Below, one piece after another: positions 11,074-22,038 of a stretch of DNA of 64,000 nt; position 1 is the first letter of the stretch; each line of letters starts with the position of its first letter. The stretch comes from Hymenopellis radicata (taxonomy: Eukaryota; Basidiomycota; Agaricomycetes; Agaricales; Physalacriaceae): NCBI GenBank assembly GCA_015501595.1, contig JADNRX010000110.1, forward strand, positions 85,986 through 149,985. Direction: 5' to 3'. The notes under the pieces were generated by a model. The model was given only the letters and a program-made list of their open reading frames with translations. It had not been told where the DNA came from and did not search any database. A program made the translations under genes and the position numbers.

Positions 11074-11256
11074 TGTAAAACCCACTTACACGTCAAAGCC
11101 CAATTCCCTCGGTATTCGCTAGGCAACAGTATAGATTGCGAATCGAGAGGTTACAGGCAAGGTGGTGGTCGTAGGTTAAGTTGTGTCTACCCCAGTCCGT
11201 GTCCGTAAGTAGTAGATAATGGTAATCAGACGGAGATAACAAGTAGCCGCGTTACA
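11074..11256 (-). repeat. 5' LTR of the gypsy element (183 bp)
   Basis: Identical in sequence and length to 207–389. On the minus strand it is followed by CTTTTTTTCGCTACTACC, the region where a primer-binding site is expected; I could not match it to a specific tRNA. The right flank is copia gag sequence. Confidence 0.95.
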
Positions 11257-12507
11257 CTGGAACTTCTTCTTGTCGGCGGTCAGGATTCCTCGTGGCTCAA
11301 TAGCCCGATAATTTGTTAGGCGCTCGTGGGAGGGTGTCATATGTTGTGTTGCGCCGGAGTCGATGATGTCGACATCGTACTCGCGCTCTGCTTCGTCTAC
11401 AGCGGCAGCGATCTCGTCCGTGGTGAGTGAGGTTCTCTCTTTGACCTCCTCTTCCTTCTTGCTGACGACTTCCTCGATGTCATCAGCCTCCTCGTCACTC
11501 TCGTCAACATCAATAAGAGGTGGCATATCGCTGTATTCGTCTCCCGCTGTCTCCTCCTCGTCTTCTTCATATGCGAGGTCAAACTCTACCTCGTCATCAG
11601 CGAGCCATGCGGCATCGAACTCTGTTTCGGCCTTCGCTACATTTGCTTTTCCATGAGGCTTTCTCTTCGGCCCTTGTCCTTCCTTCCCTCCTCCTTTCGC
11701 CCAGCAATCCCGCGCCATGTGTCCCTTGCGATGGCAGTTATAACACTCCATCGACTTCTTCGGCCTCTTGCTGCCATTCCCAAAGAAGGCAGCCTCCTTC
11801 TCACCCCTACCTGCTGACCTGGCCTTCCGCCGGTCTGCCTCGTCGTTGATACCTTGTATCACCATATCTGGGTCGAGAGTTTTGCCGAGTAACGTGGATG
11901 CGCCCGTGAGCGCGGACAAATAGGTTTCGTAGGATGCGGGGAGGGATCCAAGGATTATCGCGACATAATTGTCGTCTCCCGGGTCGGCGCTCATCGCGAT
12001 GAGATCTTCGCGGAACGCCTGCAATTTCGTGAGGTGTTCTTTGACATCACCTCCTTCTGCGCACTTCTCGTCTTGAAGTTTCCTGCGCAGGTCGACCGTC
12101 ACCATCTTCGACTTCTTCTCATACTCATTCTTCACCTTCTCCCACATCAACTTCGCCGTCGTTTCGGCCTTCACCCTCAAGAATAACGAGTCCGGGATGC
12201 AGGATGCGATTCCCTGCTTTATGACAGCCTGCTCGGACTTCCAAAACCGGCGCTGATTCAGGTACTCTCTTGTCGCTTTGATTTCGTCCTGTGTAGGAGC
12301 ACTCGGGTCCGCTACTGGTGGTGCCGTCGGCGCGGTTGCGGTACCAAGCGGTGCATCCTGGAAATGGTCTGCGAGACCGGCGGCATCGAGGGCATAGAGG
12401 AACCGGTCTCGGTAGAAGACCCAGTTCGTGCCGTCGGCCTTGCACTGCGGGAGCTTGGCGAAGTACTCCCCGAGTTTGGCGGTGGATGAGAGAGTGTTCG
12501 TGGACAT
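11257..12507 (-). pseudogene. gag: Copia Gag-protease fragment, truncated by the gypsy LTR
   Basis: Starts at ATG 12507. The UBN2-type copia Gag domain is clear (KSEQAVIKQGIASCIPDSLF, LMWEKVKNEYEKKSK). It is followed by a CX2CX4HX4C zinc knuckle (CYNCHRKGHMARDC), an acidic region and the protease motif VDIIDSGATQHMTPSHERL. Coding sequence stops at TADKKKFQ; the open frame then runs about 25 codons into gypsy LTR sequence, a meaningless tail. Integrase and RT are absent. Confidence 0.93.
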
Positions 12508-12590
12508 GATGAGGAGGGTGAGTCGAGGGGGTTATGTGATGGTGTGTTTGAGTTATTGGGGGCTTTCAGTTATGGCCGGGGCCCATAACC

Positions 12591-12843
12591 TGTTAGCAGC
12601 TGGTAGTTGGAGAAGAAGAAGAGATTTGATTCGGTAAAGTATATAGTACAAAAATCGAGGCTTTTATACCCCTCCAAATGTTCTAGATGTTCTAATGTTT
12701 TTACTAATGGTTTACTAAGATTCTTCACAAGAAAAGGAAAGAGAAGATACGAGAAGAGACGCGAGAGTAGGCGTCGGTGGCGATGACTAAAGATCCCCGG
12801 ATCGTACCCGGGGCCGAGTCGTCGGCTTGCTTTCCTTCCAACA
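12591..12843 (-). repeat. Copia 5' LTR (253 bp)
   Basis: On the plus strand it begins TGTTAGCAGC and ends CCTTCCAACA. On the element's strand it is therefore TGTTGGAAGG…GCTAACA, with TGTT/AACA ends. The outer flank is GTACT (12844–12848), presumably one half of a 5-bp target duplication whose partner has been lost. Confidence 0.85.
12661..12670 (-). promoter_or_regulatory. TATA box in the copia LTR
   Basis: The minus strand reads GGGGTATAAAAGCCTCG in the middle of the LTR, a good TATA element at the expected U3 position. Confidence 0.7.
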
Positions 12844-13818
12844 GTACTGGGACACACTATCGGCATTCATGCTACTACTTCCGAATATCGACACCGTTCA
12901 TATCCATTTCGATGCAGCAAGTTCCGTTGTCGAAGAATATTGTGAAGTGATCGCATCTGCGCTAGGATCTAGCTTGGTGACGACGTTGCTCCTCACAGCT
13001 GGATACTTTCCGCCCAGTGGTGTTCATCGACTCCTTGCGGCTTATCCGCGCCTTCGACGCCTTGTCGCGACAGACGTTTCCGTTTTTGGTCCTGGTTTAA
13101 GGCTTTTCCTGAGACCTGAACTCATAGACCCAGAAGCTCGAACGCTGCTGGAACTAGAAGATCTTTTCTGTACTCGCTGCATTGGATTTCTGGACACAGT
13201 TCTTCTCCTGCGTCATTCCGTCACTGGCATTCCGTTCCGGAGACTGCGTCAATTAGGGGTCTTTAATGAGGTGCATCGACAGTCTTTTCCTCCTGTTGGT
13301 CAAGAGCTTCAGGAGCTTATTGTGACCTGAGCAGTTTCAGTGCGTGTATCTATTTCCTTTAGATGAATGTGAAGCGCTCACTGTGTCATCCGTTAGGCTC
13401 CGCCTGCGCGGTCGTACTCTCAGACATCTCCTCCGTCACGCTTTTCGTCCGAGACGGATCGGCCATCGATCGACTCATCGACTGTGCTACACTTCCACGC
13501 TTTAACCCACGGGATCGATCCCAACGCCGATTTGCGGTTGTAGTCTCGTGGACGGTGTATAACCGTAAGTTGGAGGCTCTCGCTGAGGCGATTAGGCAGT
13601 GTACTGGAGGTTTGGAGCGCGCGACGGTGTGCATCACATTCCCGCCGCGCCCAGATCACCTCCACGGCAGCGTGGTGAGGCTTATGGATACCTGTGAAGA
13701 CGCCTTTCTGGAGTTGCTTACGGGCGGTGAGTATCAGCATCTTGTTCGTACTCAAACAATGAGTTTTCTGGGCGACGAGATGGGGATACGTGACTTTGGT
13801 GATTCCTTGTACTACTAG
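12844..13818 (+). pseudogene. 3' part of an LRR/F-box-type host gene, cut by the copia LTR
   Basis: The frame is open from the LTR edge (YWDTLSAFMLLLPNIDTVHIH) through leucine-rich repeats (TTLLLTAGYFPP, RLRRLVATDVSVFG, RLRQLGVFNEV). A likely intron at 13295–13362 (GTTGGT…TTTAG, with CTGAG inside) joins it in frame to the last exon, which ends with FGDSLYY and a stop at 13818. There is no N-terminal F-box domain here. The 5' end either lies at 1–206 or is lost. The layout resembles agaricomycete F-box/LRR proteins, as does the gene at 19750, but the two do not look like close copies. Confidence 0.6.
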
Positions 13819-14381
13819 TTGGACGGTTATATGGCCTTCGTGTAAGATATTATATGTACATGTGTCAGGCTGGAAAGCTTGCTATTCTATGTAACTTGAT
13901 ACTACAAACGTCGAAAATGTCACTTGAGTGTGCCAAGGGACGACAAGATCAACCCAAAAGGCGATCGGCTTACTAAACTGTACCTTTCTCTCTTTCCTTC
14001 CTGTACAGCAAGCGTCGACGTCGCTTCTGGGGCAATCATCCGCATAGTTATCAACGCCATCATAGTCTCTTGACCTCCTCAAATTATCTGCACCAAATGG
14101 CTGACGAAACAGTGTATCCGTTACAGACCGGCCACAGTTTTGATGTGGGCCTCATTCCGTTTGTTTCACCATGATTGTCCTTTTTCATTGCCTTCACTAG
14201 AACATCTGCGTCACGGACTCGGAGTCCCGCCGACGTCTACTCAAGAAAGTCCTAGAAGATTGGAAGGGAGTCTGACTCGGATGCTTAGGTGCTACCATAT
14301 CCAGCAACGATCAAAGTGCAACATAAAAACGCTGCGCGATCGTTGAAACCTCCAGGAAGCTCTTTTCCTCGCCACCATCAG
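13819..14381. other. Intergenic region, no gene seen
   Basis: No conserved coding pattern or RNA gene was recognised. It separates the interrupted LRR gene from the membrane-protein gene that starts at 14382 and should hold that gene's promoter. Confidence 0.5.
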
Positions 14382-15650
14382 CATGTCCACCAACGCAGAG
14401 AAACTCGGAATATCCGAGACGGAGACGGTCAATGCCCTGGGAGCCTACTTCAACTCCGCCGTCATCGAAGCCCTTACATACGGGCTCTATGCCATGGTTT
14501 TCGTGTACACATTGTCTCAGATAGGCGGGAACATTTCCTGACTACTCCGTTATTTCAGCTGACATTTTGCATTTTGAAGTGGCACAGGGTTCCCGTCAAC
14601 GCGTTGCGTTTATCATCATCGTTTGTCTGATTTGGGCCCTAGCGACGATTCATCTGGGGATTTGGTGGCGTGGGGCGTACAGTACGTTTGTTACTCATGG
14701 AGAGTCTAGGGACACCATGTTGGGATATCGCATGGGCATCGGTGAGGGAAACTGGACTGCCAGGGATGTGACTCTACAGGACGTTTGCTGGAGCGCTGTG
14801 GCATTGAATGTCATGATTGCGGATCTCATCAATGTGTGTAGAAGCGTTATTTTAATTTGCCTGCTGACGAAGTTGAAGATCTGGCGATGTTGGATTTTGT
14901 ATCGTCGCGACTGGAGGGTGGTTGTCCTTCCCGGACTTTGTGTCGTTTTCGCATTGGGTACGGGCCATTATTTTTCGTCCGCAGACTGGCTTTTGATCAC
15001 AGGCGCAGCTATCCACTCTCTCAACATGGCAATAACATTCGGTTATGCGGCCGATGTTCCCAATCTATCCAGGGCCAACAGAGTAAACTGGAATATCGTC
15101 TATTACTCCGTCACCGCTACCACTAATATTATCACAACGTCCATGATCATCTTTCGCATCTTCTCAGCCGGTGGAATCGAGAATGCTCGCACGTACCGCG
15201 GACTCATTCAGATACTCGTCGAATCAGCGCTCTTATATTCTGTGACTTACATCACATATCTTGGCGTCTACGTTACGGAACACAAGCACTGGAGGTTCGC
15301 CAACTTGTATCTTCAAGCCTTGTTAAACGCAGTGACGGTATGTAGCTCTTGTCCCAAATGTCATGTCTAACGTGTTCGATTCACAGGCGGCGGCTCCCAC
15401 CATGATCATTGGAAGTGTGATGGTCGGGAAAACGCGTCCCGCCGAACGGTCCCTCCTTCCTAGCAGGCGAACGACTATGCAAAGTACAGAATTCGCGACC
15501 TTCCGACAAATGTTTAGACCCGATGGGGACAATATAGCAACGGAGCAGGGATATTTTACCAACCGGTGTAGTGCTGGAAATGGAGACTCCGAGGATTCCA
15601 TGGCACCTCGCGGGCGGAGAGAAAACCGAAGATTCTCGGCGCAAGTCTGA
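14382..15650 (+). CDS. Multi-pass membrane protein, copy A of a paralogous pair
   Basis: Starts with MSTNAEKLGISETETVNALG at ATG 14382. Exons join across introns 14834–14878, 14958–15008 and 15338–15386, all GT–AG with visible branch sites. A first intron around 14510–14580 is not resolved. The product has about seven hydrophobic segments (VAFIIIVCLIWALATIHLG, LLYSVTYITYLGVYV and others), and the C-terminal tail is cytosolic-like and polar (FATFRQMFRPDGD). It is clearly related to the gene at 35446–36765 (shared GIGEGNWT, FRIFS and TYRGLI motifs). The family is common in Agaricomycetes and resembles their DUF-type seven-helix proteins. The function is unknown, and no STE3 pheromone-receptor signature is seen. 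Confidence 0.8.
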
Positions 15651-15854
15651 AGTTGAGTACCAGGTCGGTCCCGACAGGAAGGAAGGATCCATGAAAACAA
15701 AGCAGCGAAGAGTACATTCAGCTGTTCCTTGAGACGATGGATGTGACGATGTAAATCGTACAAAGATTGCCTCGATTGTTTAATGCTTGATAGTATGGAA
15801 CAAGTAACTGGCGCTGGTACACTAATAGAAAATGACAGAATTTACACGAAGAAT

Positions 15855-18477
15855 TTACACTACGGTTGTACTCCATGAGTGTACCTGACCTTTAAAAGAG
15901 TTTTGCCAAATCGCCTCATAATGAGAAAGAAACTGGCGTATGTAACAATCGCCCAAAGTTTCATCGGAGTACGGCGCTTTGGGTTGGCAAGTTGGTTCGC
16001 TGGCATAGCCGACCCCACCGCCCAACCAGGAGGGATCCACCGGTTCCGCAGAGCGGTAGGGGTTGGAGTACAAAGCCTCCGTCCGGGCATTTAGGCCCTT
16101 CTGGAACAAATAGCGCAGTTGCATGACCCATTCCTCAAAGCTTTTGAAATCGGGCTTGATCATGCCTGCGATGACCTTGGGCTGTTTCATCATGAAGGAG
16201 GTCTTGGTAGACTGAAGGTCTTCCCAACTCTTCTTCGCATCAAACCAGCCCTCCAATTCGGGCTTATCATCCAGCTGGACAACGCTGACCCGCTTATCGC
16301 CTCGCTTGGACTTCCCGATTTTGTGTCGGACGACGAGCATGACGATAACGTAGAAGAGGGATTCGAGGTCGTGACGGTAGAGATGAGGAACATCTTGGGT
16401 GTTGGGGTCTTGAAGATCCATAGCCATGAAAGGCGGCGTGCCTGTTCGGTGCGCCGAGGTGGCAGTTCGAGAGTCCAAATCCGTACGCAGAGAGGCGAGG
16501 TCGAGATCATTAGGGACTCCAAAATATTCACCGTTCTCGTCGATGCGGTACATGATGTTGCTCATGCTAATGTCGCGGTGGAGGATGCGCGGATGGTCGT
16601 AGAGCCACTTGTGAGCTGAGGGAAAGTCGATCAGTTAAAGAATAGCGGATTAATGGACCGACATACTTTGGAGCACATCAAAGAAAACCTGGGCGTGCGT
16701 CGAAACGTGCGGCGAGTAGAGTAGTGGGTACAACTTCTCAAAGACCGTGATACGAAGAATACGACTCTCGTAGAAGAGCGGCTTCTTTCCCGCCGCCCAC
16801 TTCGTGTCCTTGCTGTTGAGAAACTCGCAAAGCCGGCGTTGGGCAGACCTAGGTTCTGGTCGAATATCAAGGGACGCGATGACTTCGGGAAGGTGCTTGA
16901 GCACCCATTGGTGTCTATCGTCGCGGGATGCGTATTCCCGGCGCGCACTATCAGGTCTACCTCAGACTGCCGCCGTTCAACGGGACAGCTGATCTTCACG
17001 ACGACCTCAGTTCCCTGGCCGTCTGTGGCCGCTACGACACACGTGGTGCGACCAACAATACCCGGCTGTCGAAAGAGGATTTCCTGGAGGGTATAAGTCT
17101 TGTCCCCAACGCATAGTTTCATGCCGTGAAACATCCTGCGCCAGTCCTTGGACAAGCCTTCCGAAATCTGGCTCTTGAAGTAACCCAATTCGGTGTAAAA
17201 CTTCTCCGACTCGCCCAGGACCTTCCGCAGGCCGAGACCTTCAGAAGTGAGACGACGAAGACCCATGAGCATGATGATGAAGAGCTCCTGGCCCTCGGGG
17301 GTGGAAAGGTTTACGATCGAGGACAGGGCGATGGCACTCCGGTCGTAGTAGTGGATTTGAAAGCGGTCCTTGTCGAACAACGTGAGAATAGCATGAGAGC
17401 GGAGTAGGATGTTGGATAGCTGCTCCATCGCATATCGGCCACATTGTACCTGGGGGCTGACTTCAGCTTCGGGGGCAGGCCGCGCCTTTCGATTGGCGCT
17501 GAACTGTCCCTGGGATTGGCGGGCGACTTTGGGAACAGAAAACTCCGTTTCGCCAGCCATACTGCCCGATCTCTCCCTCTTTCTAGCAGCAGAAGCGACC
17601 TTCGCGGTATCACGTTTTTCAGGCGGAACGGTTCGTGCGTGGTTCTGGGTCAATGGGTCCTTGCCTAAAGCAAAGATAGCGTGATTAGATGAGATAAAAC
17701 AAGAAAAGGCGCGAGGTACCATTGTGGAGAGGACGAGGGTCATGTTCGCCACCGCACAAGGCAGGAGCATCCTGGCTTTCACCTCGATAGGTTTAATCAC
17801 GTTGGTCCAGTTGATTCCGTCGTCCCCGACGGCAACTTCCCCGAGCGATGCAAGCAGAGATTTTAGATCTGGGCTCAGGCCGCAGTGGAAAACCCCGTCA
17901 CATAGGTGGTTGGGATCGTTGACGGAAAAATTCAACTTCAGCGCGCCAGCATCCTTCGGAAGAGGATCCAATTCGTCGAGAAGCTCCAGACCTCTATTAT
18001 AAAGAGCGGCGATGGGCCCGTAGAGGGGCTTCTCCAGTCCAGCGGCGCACTTGTCTAGGAATTCGGTCATATGGCCACTGAAGACGTCGTCTTTGAGGAT
18101 GCGGTCAATGTGCTTGCGGTGGGTCGTTTCGGACAACGGGATGTCGAAAATGAGTTCCAGGAACTTCTCGACGTGTAGTAAGACGCGACTATTTTCAAGG
18201 TCGTCTTTGATATACTCGTCGTAGTCCTCGCGAACGTACGGAGTCGCATTGAGCTTGCCATCGTCGACTGCAACTCGTGCAGCTGATCCAGTACTATAGG
18301 GCGTTACCGGCTTGGGGACAGGAGCGCGCTGCTTGGACTTGGGAGGAGTGTGTGGAAGGGGGATAGCCTGCGCGATGATCGCAGAGTCGTTATCATGAGA
18401 GGAAGAACTGTTGGGGACAGAAGAACTGTTGGGACTAGAAGAACTGTTGGGTGGAGAAGAGACGTCGGACGACATGT
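15855..18477 (-). CDS. FunK1-type fungal protein kinase with one apparent frame break
   Basis: The best start is ATG 18477 (MSSDVSS), followed by a serine/proline repeat region (PNSSS units). The FunK1 domain has a lysine-bearing strand (TEVVVKISC), the helix segment QWVLKHLPEVIASLD, a catalytic loop LHRDISMSNIMY (HRD), DLDLA in the DFG position, GTPPFMA and HLYRHDLESLFYVIV. A clean intron lies at 16666–16616 (GTATGT…CCTCAG); another is likely at about 17720–17660. Near 16955 the frame must shift by one base (…SEVDLIV to SARREYASRDDR) with no usable intron, so one base seems missing. The fold and catalytic residues are otherwise intact, so it may be functional if the break is a sequencing error. 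FunK1 kinases are an expanded fungal family of uncertain targets. Confidence 0.85.
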
Positions 18478-18950
18478 TGAGTCGACAGTACGGTAGGTAA
18501 AGAATGAGGAGCGCCATTCTGGAGACAGTCTCTTTATATGCTGCCAACAATGGTCGATCACTGTGGACGCAAGAGCCAAAACGTGTTCGTTTTCCATTGT
18601 TGATCGACGAATTACCATATTCGGTCGCCGACACGAGGCTGATCTTCAGGTTCGCTCTCTTTCAAGCACTTTTCGTGAAAATACCACTGGTGCCACTTCA
18701 GAACAATGGACTGACTCCTTGTCAAATACGACAAATTCCGTTCCCGTCCACCTCTCAAGTCAAATTACAGCTGAACAATGAACAAAGGTACAGTACTTAC
18801 AATGGCGATTGCTGCGGGCCACATGCAGTTTGTAACTCATGTGAACGATTCATAGGGCTGTGTCACTGTCCCATTACGGTCATGACAGTCGAAATTATGG
18901 CCATTCACCGTAGCAACTCCAATTTTGCCCTCCATGGTACGCCCACGGTC
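18478..18950. other. Intergenic region upstream of FunK1
   Basis: No gene is supported here. It should contain the promoter of the minus-strand FunK1 gene. Open frames are short and lack known motifs. Confidence 0.4.
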
Positions 18951-18974
18951 AGTGCTTGAATTACAGTGCGGTAC

Positions 18975-19640
18975 GGTTCCGTCGTGAGCTAGAATGAGAC
19001 GTGGTGTACGAACAAATGTCGGACCGTCTGCGAGACGAGCAACTCGGAGCAAGAGGCGAAAAGCGATCGTGCTCCCCATTTTTTTCCCACAGACATGGCG
19101 ATAGACCATGCATTTATTTTGTGGCTTAGTTCGCCGGGAAGCTGATTGTGCGCGCTAGAGGCGCGGTGATGCGCCTCAGCGCAACAAGCTCCAGCAGTCG
19201 CAGTCACGTCCCTGAAGCGGCAGCGCGCCACTGCCCATTCAAGTTCTCGCACTTCTAGCTATAAGGTATTCATGACAAGGGATCGACTTCTCAGTCACTG
19301 AGGAGTACCCTACGAATCACACGGCAGAAAATGTTCCTCTTCATACATACGGGTGTCTGCTTGCATTTGCATGACGCTGATACTACGACTTTAAGCTGGA
19401 AGATCATTCGTCAGTCTACCGTTTGTCTCGGGCTTTTGTCGCTAACAGTTACATGGAACTATAGTGTGTCTACTTAATATCTTGGACAGACGATGGGTCC
19501 ACCGGCATTACCCTCCAAACTTCTTCTTCTTCTTTCTTTCCGTTCGTCGTAAACCTCGTCCGGTTCTTCAGTCACGGAGAGGCAGGATTCTCGGAAAATG
19601 AATGTATTCAAATCATCATCCTTGCCTTGCACATTCGACC
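18975..19640 (+). repeat. Diverged direct repeat, copy 1, upstream of the F-box gene
   Basis: Several blocks recur about 2 kb downstream in the same order and orientation. Examples are GACGTGGTGTACG (19009) against GAACGTGGTGTACG (21050), TTTGTCTCGGGCTTTTGTCG (about 19423 and 21246) and CCTTGCCTTGCAC against TTTGCCTTGCAC. It lies just 5' of the F-box gene and may be a duplicated promoter region. Confidence 0.6.
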
Positions 19641-19749
19641 GTGGTAATCAGGATAACTTGGCGCAGAATTAGCATGTGAGTTTGTAAGCGCGGCGCACAC
19701 CCGCATTGCACCCGCAACATTCCCACGCACCGCTCTCCGCGGAACGATC

Positions 19750-20735
19750 ATGTCAACACTGCGCACTGAGAACTTGCAATCCTTTCCAGACCTACCAGTC
19801 GACATTGCCCGTCGTATCCTCGAAGCCTCAGCCATCGATGACAGGGTAACAGCTCTCAGTTTGGTATGCGTGTCCAAAGCCGTTCGCGCTTGGTACGTGT
19901 TGCTCTTTTGAGGACTCTCCTCATACTTGATGTATGACGCTCTAGGATTGATCCCATCTTATTCGAAACCATCGTCATCGATTCTCGTAAAAGACTCGAT
20001 GCTGTCCTCTTGTCGCTCGAGCTGCGGAATGATCCTGCCTTCTTCTCCACCCACGTCAAACGGGTTTGTGTATGGGCTCGCTTAATATTTGATCAGGCCA
20101 AGCTATCACGGCTCATGCCATCTCTATCTGGCGTCGTGTCTCTCGCCTGGTGGTGTAGCCAACCGCTACCAGTCGGCAACGTCACACGTCCCAAGTATCT
20201 CTTCCTCGCGGACTCCATCATCCCCTTCTCCAATGTCGTGTCCCCCAACCTCACGCACATGAACCTCGGCGGCCGCGACCTCTACTATTCTTCTTGGCCT
20301 ACCCATGTGGCGGACATGGATGCCTCATCGTGGTTTGAGATCTTCGCTCGTTGTCCTGCACTCACACACCTCATGTTCAACTTGTTCGATGCTCCCGACG
20401 CCTTAGTGGAGCGTGAAGTTGCCCTCGTTGTCGAGATCCTTTCCGTTGCCCCTCCTACGTTCAAGGTCTTTATTCTCTTGATCGCTGAACGTCCTCTTGA
20501 TTGGGTTGGGGACGCGTTCAGCGACGTCCTCTCCGATTCACGATGTATGGTCATTGATACTACTACGGGGCCATCTCGTGGCGGTGTGTCGTACGAGAAC
20601 TACTTTCATTATGACCACGATCCCACCCTCGACTGGCAGTATATGCCTACCTCCCGAATGACCGTCTGGGAGTTTGCAGACTTGCAACTTCGCAGAAGGG
20701 CTACGCGGCGTGGGGTGTTGGCTTTAATCCCTTAG
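19750..20735 (+). CDS. F-box domain protein
   Basis: Two exons, 19750–19892 and 19946–20735, joined by a GTACGT…CTCTAG intron of 53 nt, give about 310 residues. The N-terminus carries a short F-box (FPDLPVDIARRILEAS … LSLVCVSKAVRAW), which would bind Skp1 in an SCF ubiquitin ligase. The rest is a leucine-rich region of the agaricomycete F-box type (LTHMNLGG, CPALTHLMFNLF) that probably recognises a substrate. The reading frame is intact and both splice sites are canonical. It stands between two copies of a diverged direct repeat. Confidence 0.82.
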
Positions 20736-20939
20736 TAGAGACTCATCGCCGTGGCGTGTTTCGCGCTCCCTGTAGTGGGGAATTACGTAGTTTTCCGGTT
20801 CTCAGAGTAAAGCAGTAGGCAAGCGTGGCGTTCATAAAAAATGACTCAGCGCAGGTGTCCACTACGAACGTCCAGGAATGATCATCCTTTCATCTGATAT
20901 TCGTTCAGCGACACATGGACCTCGGCCGCGCAATGGGTA

Positions 20940-21370
20940 TCGTTTATCCGAGGTGGACTCTAGTAGGAGTAGAAATGCAACCTTCCGACAAATGTTTAGA
21001 CCCGAGGCTGACTTGAATTGAAGGTGATGTCCCATATGAGTTAGAATAGAACGTGGTGTACGTCGACTAGTCGGCGAGACGAGCAAGAGGCTAAAAGCAC
21101 TCGTGCTTCCCACCGACGTGCCTACAGATCATGCATTCATCTTGTGGATTAGTTCGTCAGGAAACCACGAGCAGAAATGTGCCTATTCATACCTACAGCT
21201 GTCCGCTTGCATTTTGCATGATCGTCAATCTGACACGACGCTACCGTTTGTCTCGGGCTTTTGTCGCCAACACTTGGATTTGAAGTGTGTCTATGAAGTC
21301 CATCTTCCAAATTTTCATCACCATCCTCTTCTTCATCATCTTTGCCTTGCACACTACTGTCACCGGCGCA
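20940..21370 (+). repeat. Diverged direct repeat, copy 2, with a relic of the membrane-protein tail
   Basis: This copy matches 18975–19640 in several blocks. Its start (about 20974–21003) also shares a run of about 26 bases, including TTCCGACAAATGTTTAGACC, with the last exon of the membrane-protein gene at about 15500; both encode ATFRQMFRP. The region therefore looks like scrambled duplicated debris rather than a simple promoter copy. Confidence 0.5.
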
Positions 21371-21451
21371 CCTCGACGACTACGTCAGATGTCGCTCGTC
21401 GAAGACGAACACAAAAACGAACACACTCGCAGGAGCATGCAGTGGAGATGA
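21293..21451 (+). CDS. Possible small secreted peptide, 52 residues
   Basis: ATG at 21293 opens a frame with a strong signal-peptide shape: MKSI, then a hydrophobic core of about 18 residues (FQIFITILFFIIFALH), then TTVTGA as a likely cleavage site, then a short charged mature part ending in RRSMQWR and TGA. It lies in repeat copy 2. No cysteine pattern or family is recognised. It could be a chance ORF, and no TATA box or intron supports it. Confidence 0.3.
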   Translation: MKSIFQIFITILFFIIFALHTTVTGAPRRLRQMSLVEDEHKNEHTRRSMQWR

Positions 21452-22038
21452 TGGCCACAGTGTCGATTGATGTGTTCGAAAACAGTTGCAAGACGACTGC
21501 CGACATGACGGTTCGGTGGAAAGTGATAGCGGAGGGAATTCATTTGCTTACCATACGGTTTCATTAGTCTCTTTCCCACATCAACAAAACCTGCATCCTA
21601 TAATCTCAGAACCGATTCAGTACTTGATGATTCCAAATCTTTGGAGTTTGCGTTAGTGACTCACCTTGAGCTTGCGCCGTATAAAGATCGTCTACGTATA
21701 CATATTATAGAGACTGAGATACCACCTTTATGAAGTGAAAGGGAATTGGAGAACTTCATGGACCAGGCACTTTCCACTAATCCGCGAGCGTAAGAGCCCA
21801 GGGCTCAATAGGTACCTCGAAATGGCGATAAAAGGGAGCCTGTAGCGAGCGCTTAGTCAAACGGTGCTGCGTAGAAATGCAAGCAAGGGGTAGTGTGGCA
21901 TAAGGATAGAAAGTACACTGAGAGCACAAGCGATAAATAACGAACAGTGAACAGATAGGTACGCATCTGGAATAGATAAATCAAGAATGCGATACGCAGC
22001 AGATATTACGAGTTAAATGAACAGCGATGGCGTGTATA
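21452..22038. other. Intergenic region, nothing recognised
   Basis: No coding pattern, repeat or RNA gene stands out. It includes the 3' flank of the acidic-protein gene that ends at 22039. Confidence 0.5.

Larger units (their letters stand above)
207..11256 (-). mobile_element. Ty3/gypsy chromovirus LTR retrotransposon, 11.05 kb
   Basis: Two identical LTRs flank a minus-strand coding region in the order proline-rich ORF, collagen-like Gag ORF, Gag with CCHC knuckle and DSG protease, RT (YLDD), RNase H, integrase with HHCC and DDE, chromodomain, then a further ORF in the env position. RT before integrase plus a chromodomain places it in the Ty3/gypsy chromoviruses. The bases next to the two LTRs (GATGA and CTGGA) are not a target-site duplication. 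The coding region has several recoding-like breaks (two apparent -1 shifts, TGA at 6578–6576, TAG at 4232–4230, TGA at 1584–1582). At 11 kb it is long for a fungal gypsy element, because of the ORFs before the Gag core and after the chromodomain. Confidence 0.95.
11257..12843 (-). mobile_element. Truncated Ty1/copia element: 5' LTR and gag only
   Basis: On the minus strand this has a 5' LTR, a candidate primer-binding region (GGTTATGGGCCCCGGCC, just inside the LTR), and a gag-protease frame that stops where the gypsy LTR begins. No integrase, RT or 3' LTR occurs on the other side of the gypsy element, so the rest of the copia element is missing. Confidence 0.9.

Noticed and set aside
11176..11256. 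C-terminal 25 residues of the copia Gag frame
   Set aside because: They are translated from gypsy LTR sequence; the same residues end an unrelated frame at the other LTR.
14382..15650. STE3-type pheromone receptor
   Set aside because: It has about seven hydrophobic segments but lacks the conserved STE3 motifs, and no CaaX pheromone precursor was seen nearby.
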